From positions 1-36,060 of the forward strand of contig NZ_PYWI01000036.1 in NCBI RefSeq assembly GCF_003049575.1: 36,060 nucleotides of DNA, read 5' to 3'. The position numbers and the translations under genes were made by a program. Below are positions 16,068-24,013 of the stretch, in pieces (position 1 is the stretch's first letter; each line of letters starts with the position of its first letter). The notes below the pieces were generated by a model that saw only the letters and a list, made by a program, of their open reading frames with translations, had not been told where the DNA came from and did no database searches. The stretch comes from Lysinibacillus parviboronicapiens (GTDB taxonomy: Bacteria > Bacillota > Bacilli > Bacillales_A > Planococcaceae).

Positions 16068-18242
16068 TTATTTAGATTCTTTTACATAAGGAATGTAGTT
16101 AGAAAGCATTTTAGCCATATGTGCACGTGTAGCATTGTTAGCGGGCATAAATTTGCCATTTGATCCGCTAGCAATCTCTAATTCTTGCATAAGTGCAATA
16201 GCGTTTTGCGTTTCAGCATTGTATTTAGAAATATCACTGAAGTCTGCTGTTAAACCTGTTTTTGCATCATGTTGTAAGTTATAAGCACGTGCAAACATTA
16301 AAGCAAGTTGAGAACGAGTAACTTTAGCAGTAGGATTGAATTTGCCATTTTGGCCTTGTACAATTCCAGCTTCAGCAAGCGCTGTAATCTCTTTTTGTGT
16401 AGCTTCTTCTAAACTAGTTACATCAGAGAATGTAGCTTCACCTTTTGCTTCAAGTTTTAATACACGCGCAATAAATGAAGCAGCTTGTGCACGTGTTAAA
16501 TGAGCGTTTGGTGAATATGTTGTTGCTGAAGTGCCCTGTGTTAAATCACGATAATAAAGATCACGAACGTAGTCTTCTGTTTCAGAGCCTTTTGCAACAT
16601 CTGTAAATGGAATTGTTGCTACAATACGACCTTCTACTTTAGGATCTACTTTTTTAAGCGAATTTAAATGATCGATAAACATTTCATAGTCTATTGTACC
16701 AGGTTCACTTACACGACCATCAGCATATACTTTTTCAAGTGTTTCAAAACCATCGCCGCCTTTAGCAGTGAAAGTATTTGTAGCACCTTTGTAAGTAGCT
16801 GCTTTATCTAGTTCTTTACCGTTTAATTTAATAGACGTGACACGTTTACCAGCTTCTGCCTTACCGTCAAATTCTACTTGCAAGCCAGAGAAGTGCAGGA
16901 AGCCCCCAAACTCTTTCGGGAAGTCTTTCACACTATGTTCAGCAATTTCATAGATTTCTGCACCAGTCATTTTTACAATCCCTAGCGCATTACCGAATGG
17001 CATTACAGTCATTACTTCACCAACAGTAATGTCCCCAGCGTCAATGCTTGCACGGATACCTCCACCATTTTGGAAGGAAAATTGTACTTCTGGGTCAATT
17101 TTTTGTGCGCCAGCGAGCATACCATCAGTAATGAGGTTACCTAGGTTTGTTTCCCCAGCACGAACGCCCCAAATACCACGTTTTCCATCGAGTACCGAAA
17201 CGGCAGTATTACCTGTAGATTGTTGTTTAACAGCCGCAATTTTTTCAGTATAGGGTGCTAAAAGTTTAGTTGCTTCTGCATCAGCTTCAACAGGCTTTTC
17301 TTTATCATTTAAGGCATGTAATTGACCGAAATAATCAACAACTGCGCCATTATCGTTGAAAGTTAGATCAAGTTCGCCTAAATTTTCGCTATATTGACCT
17401 GTTTGTACAATGATCGTTGGGTTCTTAAATGAAGTTTCAGCTTTAACAGCTTTATCTAATTTTGTATGTGTATGTCCGCCTACGATAACGTCAATGCCTT
17501 CTACAGCAGAGGCTAGTAATTGGTCATTATCAAATTCTTTTGAATCATCGAAGCCTAAATGTGTTAAGGCAATAATTTTATTGACACCTTGCTTTTCAAA
17601 TTCTGCTACTGCTTTTTTCGCAGAATCAATATAGTTAGCAAATTGAACGTTGGCAACGCTAGAAATCGATGGGGTTTCTTCTGTTGTTAAACCGAAAACG
17701 CCTACTTTTTCGCCATCTATTTCTTTAATAATACCATTATAGATTTTACCATTTTCAAAGTCTTTTGTGATTGTTTGGAATTGTAAGCCATCAAATAAGG
17801 AATCCTTTGAGAAATCCAAGTTACTTCCTAACAATGGGAAATCAGCACCTTTTACAAACTTCGCAAGTGCAGCATGTCCTTCAGGGCTTGACCCTAAATC
17901 GAACTCATGGTTACCAAATACCATTGCATCGTAGCCCATTAAGTTCATTAACTTCATATCAACTTCTCCAGTAAATTGATTGAAGTATAGAGTACCGGAG
18001 AAAACGTCACCAGCATCTAGTAGAAGTGAGTTTGCATTTGCTGCACGTAGTTCTTTAACTTTTGTTGCACGTTGGGGTGCAGCTTCTACGTGTGCATGTG
18101 TGTCATTTGAGTGTAGAATTGTTAATTTGAAACCGTCTTTCGTAGTTACTGGTGTTGTTTCTTCAGCATTTGCAGCAAAACCTGGTGTAGCTAGTAAACT
18201 TGCAGCGAGTGTTGTTGCTGCAATACTTTTAACCCATTTCAT
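16068..18242 (-). CDS. Cell-wall 5'-nucleotidase with three SLH repeats
   Basis: A 724-residue exported enzyme. It has a signal peptide (MKWVKSIAATTLAASLLATP, cleavage near residues 23-26), then a metallophosphatase domain with the metal ligands HSNDTHAH, DAGD, GNHEFD and GGHTHT, then the 5'-nucleotidase C-terminal substrate domain (FSFQNGGGIRASI, MPFGNALG, TNTFTAKGGDGF), and three SLH repeats in the last ~175 residues (FTDVAKG, FSDVTSL, FSDISKY). It should hydrolyse extracellular nucleotides or UDP-sugars at the cell surface to recover nucleoside and phosphate, held by secondary wall polymer. GGGAGGAA lies 7 nt before the ATG. It has a good promoter and a hairpin near the mRNA 5' end, suggesting strong expression. 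Confidence 0.93.
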   Translation of the reverse strand: MKWVKSIAATTLAASLLATPGFAANAEETTPVTTKDGFKLTILHSNDTHAHVEAAPQRATKVKELRAANANSLLLDAGDVFSGTLYFNQFTGEVDMKLMNLMGYDAMVFGNHEFDLGSSPEGHAALAKFVKGADFPLLGSNLDFSKDSLFDGLQFQTITKDFENGKIYNGIIKEIDGEKVGVFGLTTEETPSISSVANVQFANYIDSAKKAVAEFEKQGVNKIIALTHLGFDDSKEFDNDQLLASAVEGIDVIVGGHTHTKLDKAVKAETSFKNPTIIVQTGQYSENLGELDLTFNDNGAVVDYFGQLHALNDKEKPVEADAEATKLLAPYTEKIAAVKQQSTGNTAVSVLDGKRGIWGVRAGETNLGNLITDGMLAGAQKIDPEVQFSFQNGGGIRASIDAGDITVGEVMTVMPFGNALGIVKMTGAEIYEIAEHSVKDFPKEFGGFLHFSGLQVEFDGKAEAGKRVTSIKLNGKELDKAATYKGATNTFTAKGGDGFETLEKVYADGRVSEPGTIDYEMFIDHLNSLKKVDPKVEGRIVATIPFTDVAKGSETEDYVRDLYYRDLTQGTSATTYSPNAHLTRAQAASFIARVLKLEAKGEATFSDVTSLEEATQKEITALAEAGIVQGQNGKFNPTAKVTRSQLALMFARAYNLQHDAKTGLTADFSDISKYNAETQNAIALMQELEIASGSNGKFMPANNATRAHMAKMLSNYIPYVKESK

Positions 18243-18264
18243 CCATGAATTCCTCCCTCATATC

Positions 18265-18278
18265 GTCAGATGACTGAC
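18265..18278 (-). promoter_or_regulatory. 5'-end mRNA hairpin of the 5'-nucleotidase gene
   Basis: A perfect inverted repeat GTCAG-TCAT-CTGAC lies just downstream of the predicted transcription start, so the mRNA would begin with a short hairpin. 5' hairpins stabilise mRNAs of abundant bacillus surface proteins; it could also be an operator. Confidence 0.5.
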
Positions 18279-18288
18279 AATTTACTTT

Positions 18289-18317
18289 ATTCTATCATGA
18301 AAAAAATCCATCGTCAT
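18289..18317 (-). promoter_or_regulatory. Sigma-A promoter of the 5'-nucleotidase gene
   Basis: On the minus strand: -35 ATGACG (18312-18317), 17-nt spacer, -10 TAGAAT (18289-18294) with a TGA extended -10. Transcription would start near 18282, about 40 nt before the start codon. Confidence 0.6.
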
Positions 18318-18519
18318 TACCAATAATGGAAAATCAATATTAAATTTACTGTAAAATATTTGTAGTTAAATAGTAAATCATATATTTATACTTTTTTAGA
18401 ATTATAAGTAAATTGATTTAGGGGATATGTTGTTATTTAATGGTCACCATACAAATCTATCAGCACTAACCCAAATTCTTTGCACAGAAATACTTGGTCG
18501 CCAACTTTACGTACACAAG
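18318..18519. other. AT-rich intergenic stretch
   Basis: Upstream of the 5'-nucleotidase promoter; no gene, RNA or clear site seen. Together with the repeat at 18520-18684 it makes up the 616-nt gene-free stretch 18243-18858. Confidence 0.5.
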
Positions 18520-18684
18520 TTGATTGGAGCGAAGGCGGCGAGTGTAGCTGACGGCATTCACCTTTCGCAACAGAGCAAGGCTTCCTGCGGGAAAATCATG
18601 AGCTGATGGCCCCGCAGAAGCGTAGTGACGAGGAGACTGAAGCCGTGCCCGCGAAAAGCGTCAGCCGTAGCAGAAAGCAACGGG
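18520..18684. repeat. Dispersed GC-rich intergenic repeat, copy 1
   Basis: A GC-rich block in AT-rich DNA with the pattern GATTGGAGCGAAGGCGGCGA, then TTCCTGCGGGAAAATCATGAG, GGCCCCGCAGAAGCGTAGTG and GTGCCCGCGAAAAGCGTCAG. CCTGCGGG pairs with CCCCGCAG, so it can fold into a hairpin. The core matches the element at 25810-26042 (CTCCTGCGGGAAAA, CAGGAAGCGT, TGCGGAAAG). Such repeats are common between genes in Bacillaceae. Confidence 0.75.
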
Positions 18685-18713
18685 TTCACATAGATACTTC
18701 TATTTGAAAAGAA

Positions 18714-18744
18714 AAAAGCCATCCCAATTTCATTCGAGATGGCT
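18714..18744 (-). terminator. Terminator after the pseudouridine synthase gene
   Basis: On the minus strand: AAGCCATC, 14-nt loop, GATGGCTT and a run of six T. It is about 115 nt beyond the stop of the gene at 18859. Confidence 0.7.
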
Positions 18745-18858
18745 TCTTCATCATAAAAGTGTAACGTAGAGAGATATTTTGTTGTGTAGGAAGCGGTCGT
18801 GACTCCAGCAAAGGCTTGAAGAGTACTTGTTCATTTACTGGCTCTTGTTTGAAAAGTG

Positions 18859-19701
18859 TTATTGTTTTTCATCCTTTACTACGATGAGCTTATTTAAAAA
18901 TGGATGATCGAATTCTAACTGGATGGCGTGTAGCTCGTAGTCACCACTAGCCGTTTCACGTGCACCATACATAGTATCGCCGATAATAGGATGACCGAGA
19001 TGTGCCATATGCACACGAATTTGATGTGTTCGACCTGTTTCCAAAATCAGGTGAACAACACAAGAATGTTTATAGCGTGCTATAACTTCATAGTGTGTGA
19101 CCGCATGCTGTCCTGTATTTGACACGACACGTCTCGTTGCATGATGGCGATCTTTACCGATAGATTCTGCAATAGTTCCTGTCGTCGAACGAAGATTACC
19201 TTGGACTTCAGCGGCATACGTACGAATGATTGTTTTTTCTTCTATCATTCGGTCAAATATTGATTTGGCAAGTGGATGTTTAGCAACAAGAAGCAAGCCC
19301 TGTGTACCTTGATCAAGACGATGAACATGTTCTGCATACATACCACCCTGTTCCTTGATGTGTGCCATCACATGGTTCATGCAGGTATGCGTATCACGCG
19401 CATCATTTGGATGTGTGGACATGCCTTTTGGTTTGGATACAACCAAACAGTGATCGTCCTCGTATACAATATCAATTGCACATACGGGTGTTGGTTTATA
19501 GCTAGAAGTGGGGATAGGAAATGTAAATTTTATCATTGTTCCTGCTTGAAGTGGTTCCTTCCACAGTAATGGCTCACCGTCAGTTGTTGTGACGGCCTTC
19601 GCCATACGTAATTCATGTACTAGTTTTTTGCCTAGTTTCCAATGATTGCGAAGTAACTCCTCAACCGTTAACTTATTTTCATTTATTTGATAATGAAACA
19701 T
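18859..19701 (-). CDS. RluA-family pseudouridine synthase
   Basis: A 280-residue pseudouridine synthase that isomerises uridine in rRNA or tRNA. The catalytic Asp130 lies in HRLDQGTQG (the usual form is HRLDxxTSG), followed by LLLVAKHPLAKSIFDRMIEE, and the family end GRTHQIRVHMAHLGHPIIGD is intact. The N-terminal ~65 residues are S4-like but weakly conserved (LVHELRMAKAVTTTDGE). GGAGG lies 8 nt before the ATG. It resembles B. subtilis YhcT or YlyB; the nearby yhcYZ pair makes YhcT the more natural counterpart. The modified position is not known. Confidence 0.92.
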   Translation of the reverse strand: MFHYQINENKLTVEELLRNHWKLGKKLVHELRMAKAVTTTDGEPLLWKEPLQAGTMIKFTFPIPTSSYKPTPVCAIDIVYEDDHCLVVSKPKGMSTHPNDARDTHTCMNHVMAHIKEQGGMYAEHVHRLDQGTQGLLLVAKHPLAKSIFDRMIEEKTIIRTYAAEVQGNLRSTTGTIAESIGKDRHHATRRVVSNTGQHAVTHYEVIARYKHSCVVHLILETGRTHQIRVHMAHLGHPIIGDTMYGARETASGDYELHAIQLEFDHPFLNKLIVVKDEKQ

Positions 19702-19786
19702 CTATCTTCCTCCGTGGAAAAGAAGGCTTTAAAAAGCCCCTTCATCTATTTTTTACTTAGAGTATACTCATCAAACTTGGAAATAA

Positions 19787-19888
19787 AAAATTCGCTCTAT
19801 TTCCCATAGCGATTTGCGAGACCCGCAGGTGTTAAGGCATCTGCGGGTCTCGCTAGGTTCGCTGTCCCGTAGGAGTATCGCGAATTTT
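19787..19888. repeat. Nested inverted-repeat element
   Basis: Outer arms AAAATTCGC (19787-19795) and GCGAATTTT (19880-19888) enclose a perfect 13-bp hairpin GCGAGACCCGCAG/CTGCGGGTCTCGC (19816-19828 and 19841-19853). GC-rich in AT-rich surroundings, no coding capacity. The CCCGCAG core recalls the other dispersed repeats here. Confidence 0.75.
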
Positions 19889-19966
19889 CTTGTAGCTATC
19901 CTTTAATTTTAAAAAGCACACATTCATTTGTAGCACCTATGCCCAATAGGGATAGTATCATGTTAA

Positions 19967-20392
19967 TTATTTTGCCTCTTTTGTAGCTTTCAATAAATAG
20001 AAGCTTGCACCTGCAATTAAAATAAATGCAGTAAGCGCTAAAAACGGTATTGTAATGAAGCCAAGCCAGTTAATGTATTGGCCTGTACAAGATACTGCAC
20101 CACATGAAGGGGCTGAATCTGCTAAGAAGCTTAGTTTTTGAATACCATAATGATATAGTGACACACAGCCACCCATAATGGCAAATACAGCTGTTGTTAC
20201 AGCAATACGAGTATTTTTTTGGATAAACGCAATGGTTGTCATGATGACGATTGGATACATAAAAATACGTTGAATCCAACACATTTTACAAGGCTCATAG
20301 TGACGTATTTCGGAAAAGTACAAAGATCCTAATGTTGCCACTACAGAGACCATCCAAATGAATAATAAGCCGTTTTCTTGTTTTTTAGACAT
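19967..20392 (-). CDS. bdbC: Disulfide bond formation protein BdbC (DsbB-like)
   Basis: A 141-residue membrane thiol-disulfide oxidoreductase with four membrane segments (about 9-27, 42-58, 63-83 and 110-133). It re-oxidises a DsbA-like partner and passes electrons to quinone. The two external Cys pairs are Cys35/Cys38 in CKMCWIQR and Cys97/Cys102 in SCGAVSCTGQYINWLG. AGGGGAG lies about 8 nt before the ATG. B. subtilis has bdbD next to bdbC; here no DsbA-like gene is adjacent, so the partner must be encoded elsewhere. Confidence 0.94.
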   Translation of the reverse strand: MSKKQENGLLFIWMVSVVATLGSLYFSEIRHYEPCKMCWIQRIFMYPIVIMTTIAFIQKNTRIAVTTAVFAIMGGCVSLYHYGIQKLSFLADSAPSCGAVSCTGQYINWLGFITIPFLALTAFILIAGASFYLLKATKEAK

Positions 20393-20593
20393 ACTAAAAC
20401 TCCCCTTAATATTAACCTTATACTTGTACGATTATAGATGTTCTGAATATAGAAGTAAATTAACTAGCTAGGATGGTGGTATCTACTTCTATCAAATGAA
20501 ATTCAGTCTAAAGTATGAATGGCTGAAACAGACGCTACAGACTTGGAAATGTTATCATTAAAATTAGTAATGCCAAAAAGAAGAGGTGTTGTT

Positions 20594-21709
20594 GTGAGAG
20601 AGAACGAGCACTCAAATATCAGTATTTTAAAAGAAATCGCTGAGCTACTAAATGAAGAAACAGAAATCGTAACAATGCTAAAAGGCGCCCTTGTGAAATT
20701 TTTAAATGGCACAAATTTTGAAACAGGTTGGATTTTTTTTATTGACGCTAAAGGCCGGCCAGAGCTCGTTGTCCATGAAAATTTACCAGAGGCACTGAAA
20801 TACAACAATTGTCATTATTTAAAAAAAGGCGGTTGTTGGTGTGTATCCCGTTATCGCAATGAAGAACTAAAAAAGGCTTCTAATATAATTGAATGTCAAC
20901 GTATTGAAAGTGCTATAGCTGCAGATGTTGGTGATCACGCAGGTATCACTCACCACGCAACTGTACCATTGCAATCGGGGCAGGAGCGCTTTGGGGTTCT
21001 CAATGTAGCATCAAAAGATACGGTACGTTTTTCAGAGGAGGAACTAGCTTTACTTGAATCGGTTGCCTTTCAAATGGGTTCAGCCATTAAACGCATTTTA
21101 CTAACCAAACAGGAGCAGGAAATGGCACTTGTCAAAGAGCGAAATCGTCTAGCACGTGACTTACATGATTCTGTCAATCAGTTGCTATTTTCAGTTACAT
21201 TGACGGCTAGAGCAGGGATTGAAATGAGTAATGATTGTGATGTAAAGGAAACGTTTAAGGAGATTCAGCATTTAACGCAGGATGCTTTGACAGAAATGCG
21301 TGCCCTGATTTGGCAACTGCGCCCTAAAGGCTTAGAAAACGGTTTGTTAGAGGCTATTAAAGTCTATGCGGAAATGCTTGGCTTAAAGCTCCAAATAACG
21401 GTTTCAGGTGTGTTGCAATTTCCATCTCGTATTGAAGAAACGTTATTTCGTGTAGCACAGGAGGCACTCAATAATGTACGTCGCCATGCTGGCGTATTAG
21501 AGGCGGCACTTTATATTACTGTAACGGCAACAGATATTTTACTTGTTATTCGTGACGAAGGGCGAGGCTTTGTCATTGATAAAAATGCCAGGTTGCTGTC
21601 AATGGGCTTGCAGTCAATTAAAGATCGAGCAAAATCAGTTGGTGGCACAGCTGACTGGGTTAGTGAAATTGGCAAAGGAACGGAGCTGTTAATCAGATTG
21701 CCATATTAA
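20594..21709 (+). CDS. yhcY: GAF sensor histidine kinase YhcY (AirS-like)
   Basis: A soluble 371-residue kinase of the NarL-type two-component class. A GAF domain (about 8-170) carries four cysteines at 73, 81, 83 and 101 (NNCHY, GGCWCVSRY, NIIECQRIE), the same type of arrangement that binds an oxygen/redox-sensitive Fe-S cluster in S. aureus AirS. The HisKA_3 phosphorylation site is His191 in ERNRLARDLHDSVNQLLFS. The ATPase domain ends with VAQEALNNVRRHA, RDEGRGF and MGLQSIKDRAKSVGG. No membrane segments are present. The start is GTG at 20594 with AGAGGTG 5 nt upstream; the frame extends to 20519 without a ribosome site. The regulator gene follows by 13 nt. Confidence 0.92.
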   Translation: MRENEHSNISILKEIAELLNEETEIVTMLKGALVKFLNGTNFETGWIFFIDAKGRPELVVHENLPEALKYNNCHYLKKGGCWCVSRYRNEELKKASNIIECQRIESAIAADVGDHAGITHHATVPLQSGQERFGVLNVASKDTVRFSEEELALLESVAFQMGSAIKRILLTKQEQEMALVKERNRLARDLHDSVNQLLFSVTLTARAGIEMSNDCDVKETFKEIQHLTQDALTEMRALIWQLRPKGLENGLLEAIKVYAEMLGLKLQITVSGVLQFPSRIEETLFRVAQEALNNVRRHAGVLEAALYITVTATDILLVIRDEGRGFVIDKNARLLSMGLQSIKDRAKSVGGTADWVSEIGKGTELLIRLPY

Positions 21710-21722
21710 AGGGGGAACGAGA

Positions 21723-22370
21723 ATGATTCGAGTATTAATTGCAGACGATCACCATGTAGTCCGTCGCGGATTATTATTCTTTTTAAAGACACAAAAGGAT
21801 ATTGAAGTTGTGGGGGAAGCCAAAAATGGAGTTGAAGCAGTGGCTTTAGCTGAAAGTATTCAGCCAGATATAATTTTAATGGATTTAGTTATGCCAGAAA
21901 TGGATGGTATTCAGGCTACGAAGCGCATTAAAGCAAAGTTTCCACAAATACAAATTTTAATGCTAACAAGTTTTTCAGATAGAGATCATGTTGTGCCAGC
22001 TATGGAGGCAGGAGCAGCTGGCTATCAGTTAAAGGATATTGAACCAGACGAATTAGTTTTATCGATTCGCAGAATTATGCAGGGTGAGAATACATTACAT
22101 CCTGAAGCAACGTCTACACTTGAAATGGATCGACAAGAATCAGAAAACGCGCCTCATGTGTTAAATCCATTAACGCCTCGTGAGCAGGATGTACTTGCAG
22201 AGCTTACAAAGGGAAAAAGTAATCGAGAAATAGCTTCCTCTTTATTCGTCACTGAAAAAACAGTTAAAACGCATATTTCTAATATTTTTACGAAGTTACA
22301 GGTGCAAGACCGTACACAAGCTGCTCTTTATGCTGTAAAGCATGGATTGACAGAAGGTAGCGGTTTATAA
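21723..22370 (+). CDS. yhcZ: LuxR-type response regulator YhcZ (AirR-like)
   Basis: A 215-residue NarL/LuxR-family response regulator, partner of the kinase 13 nt upstream. The receiver domain (1-120) has the acidic pocket ADDH (8-10), phospho-acceptor Asp54 in ILMDLVMPEMDG, Thr in MLTSFS and Lys in QLKDIE. The DNA-binding HTH (about 148-208) is LTPREQDVLAELTKGKSNRE with the recognition part TVKTHISNIFTKL. AAAGGGGG lies upstream of the ATG. In S. aureus the related AirR controls redox, respiratory and cell-wall genes; the targets here are unknown. Confidence 0.94.
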   Translation: MIRVLIADDHHVVRRGLLFFLKTQKDIEVVGEAKNGVEAVALAESIQPDIILMDLVMPEMDGIQATKRIKAKFPQIQILMLTSFSDRDHVVPAMEAGAAGYQLKDIEPDELVLSIRRIMQGENTLHPEATSTLEMDRQESENAPHVLNPLTPREQDVLAELTKGKSNREIASSLFVTEKTVKTHISNIFTKLQVQDRTQAALYAVKHGLTEGSGL

Positions 22371-22416
22371 CTAATAATGAAAAAATAAATGAATAAAACA
22401 ATGCTAAAAAAATAAT

Positions 22417-22458
22417 AAACGGCGAGTTCCTACAAATTTGTAGTTGCCCGTCGTTTTT
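22417..22458. terminator. Bidirectional terminator
   Basis: An imperfect stem of about 20 bp, from AAACGGCGAGTTCCTACAAA to TTTGTAGTTGCCCGTCGTTT, with T-runs on both sides, between yhcZ (+) and the orphan response regulator (-). Confidence 0.8.
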
Positions 22459-22472
22459 GATGAAATAGGATT

Positions 22473-23591
22473 TTATTTATTTTGAAATAATTTTTTAGAG
22501 ATTTCCTTTAAATTGGGACTTGGTGAAAGTGCCAAGTCCTCTTTTAATTTTTGCTCATAAGCTAAAAGTATTTTATGTGCTTGTTTATGATGACCTGCAT
22601 TCATGAGTACTTGCAAGTAGTATTCAAGTTTTTGTTCGTTGTAAGGATCGTATGCTAACAAGGTGTTTAAATAATCAATTGCTGTTTCAGTATCAGTTAA
22701 AACAGTAGCCTGAAAACCTTTATCTAATAAATCTATGTATGATTTATAAAGCTTATCTTTATAAGTAGTTGCCCAACTGTAATCATCATATACTAGTAAA
22801 CCATTTTTATAAATAGTTAGGCATTGGTTGATTAAAAAAATTGGTGGGGACTCTAATTTAGAAAAATCACTATAAAATTGTTGGAAGTCATATAAATCAC
22901 ACATAATATTAGGTTTTTCAAAAATATAATACTTATTGGAAAAAATAATACAATTAGAATACCCTATGTTAGTTAAGGTTTTCCTCAAGTAAGATAGAGC
23001 GGTGTGAAGGTTAGATTTTGCCCGTACATAATCTAAATTGGGCCAAAGTATTTCGATTAAATAATCGCGATGAATGGGCATGTTCGGGTGCAAAATAAAA
23101 TAAGAGAATAATTCTTTCGTCTTTTCAGTTTTGAAAGATACCAGGCTATTATTGCTATAAACAGCAAATTGATCGAAGCATTGAACATTTAACACTGTAT
23201 TAGAAGCTTGTTGTGTTAGTTGTTGCATGGAAAATTCATGTTCAATACGTAAAACTGTTTTTTCTAAGCGTGCTAGGCTAATTGGCTTAAGTAAATAATC
23301 CAGACCGCCTACTTCATATGCCTGTATAGCAAAATCTCGATACGAAGTAATAAATATAACACTGACATGTGGACGATCAGTTTTTATAATATCCGCTACT
23401 TCTAGCCCATTCAGTTCATCTAACTTAATTTCTAAAAATATAACCTCGAATTCCATTGATGGAAGGTTATTTAGGAATAGTTTTACACTGGTGAAGGTTT
23501 GAACTACCTCAATTTGTTGAAAGTTTTGTAGCTTATTTTGAAAATAGTGTAAAGCTAAAGGTTCATTGTCAATTAAAACGGCTCTAATCAC
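22473..23591 (-). CDS. Orphan response regulator with BTAD/SARP-type output, Glu at phosphosite
   Basis: A 372-residue regulator with three parts: CheY-like receiver (1-115), winged-helix DNA-binding domain (about 150-225, KELFSYFILHPNMPIHRDYL and KSNLHTALSYLRKTL) and a bacterial transcriptional activation domain of TPR-like helices (about 235-372). The receiver keeps Asp8 and Glu10 (LIDNEP), Thr82 (FITSY) and Lys102 (LLKPIS), but the phospho-acceptor position 54 is Glu (VIFLEIKL, codon GAA at 23430-23432) instead of Asp. Glu at this site often mimics the phosphorylated state. No histidine kinase lies beside it. The start is GTG at 23591 with AAAGGAG 8 nt upstream. It is divergent from a WYL regulator across 422 nt. 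Confidence 0.88.
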   Translation of the reverse strand: MIRAVLIDNEPLALHYFQNKLQNFQQIEVVQTFTSVKLFLNNLPSMEFEVIFLEIKLDELNGLEVADIIKTDRPHVSVIFITSYRDFAIQAYEVGGLDYLLKPISLARLEKTVLRIEHEFSMQQLTQQASNTVLNVQCFDQFAVYSNNSLVSFKTEKTKELFSYFILHPNMPIHRDYLIEILWPNLDYVRAKSNLHTALSYLRKTLTNIGYSNCIIFSNKYYIFEKPNIMCDLYDFQQFYSDFSKLESPPIFLINQCLTIYKNGLLVYDDYSWATTYKDKLYKSYIDLLDKGFQATVLTDTETAIDYLNTLLAYDPYNEQKLEYYLQVLMNAGHHKQAHKILLAYEQKLKEDLALSPSPNLKEISKKLFQNK

Positions 23592-24013
23592 ATCAAAATC
23601 TCCTTTATACAATTAAATTGAAGACCATTAAACTCTAGTTCATTGCTTTTGAAAAGGCTCCTGATATATTAGGATAGAATTTTTTTATGTTGTGTTAAGA
23701 GAATTGAAATAATTGTATAAGCGTTTCTTATCATACTATTTTAATGAAACCGAAAAACAGCGTGGTTAAAATAGAAAAATAGCTCATTCAATACTTATTC
23801 AAGATTCTTGAGTTATTTTTTTCTTTTATTGTCAAAAAACCATATTGATTGTAATAATTTATCAGGCGTTATTATAGTACATTTGACTTAAAAAAAACTC
23901 AAAAAGTACTTAAATAATACTTAATAACAAATGGATAAAAGAAAGAAAATGAGGATATTGTAGTAAAAAAAAGATAATTATAACTACTTAATTAAAAGAG
24001 AGGGAGGGTGAAA
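23592..24013. other. Divergent regulatory region without a gene
   Basis: AT-rich region between two divergent regulators. It contains a terminator-like hairpin on the plus strand (23778-23824), a direct repeat TACTTAA (23907-23913 and 23918-23924, 11 bp apart), and possible promoter pieces (TTGACT at 23883; TTGATT upstream of TATTAT). No ORF is convincing. Confidence 0.5.
23778..23824 (+). terminator. Terminator-like hairpin in the divergent region
   Basis: Stem AAATAGCTCA/TGAGTTATTT with a G-U pair, long loop, then a run of seven T. No plus-strand gene precedes it since yhcZ, which already has a terminator. It may be left over from a lost gene or end a short leader RNA. Confidence 0.45.

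Noticed and set aside
18520..18684. CRISPR-like repeat possibility
   Set aside because: The units are not regularly spaced repeats with unique spacers; it is a dispersed element with internal hairpins.
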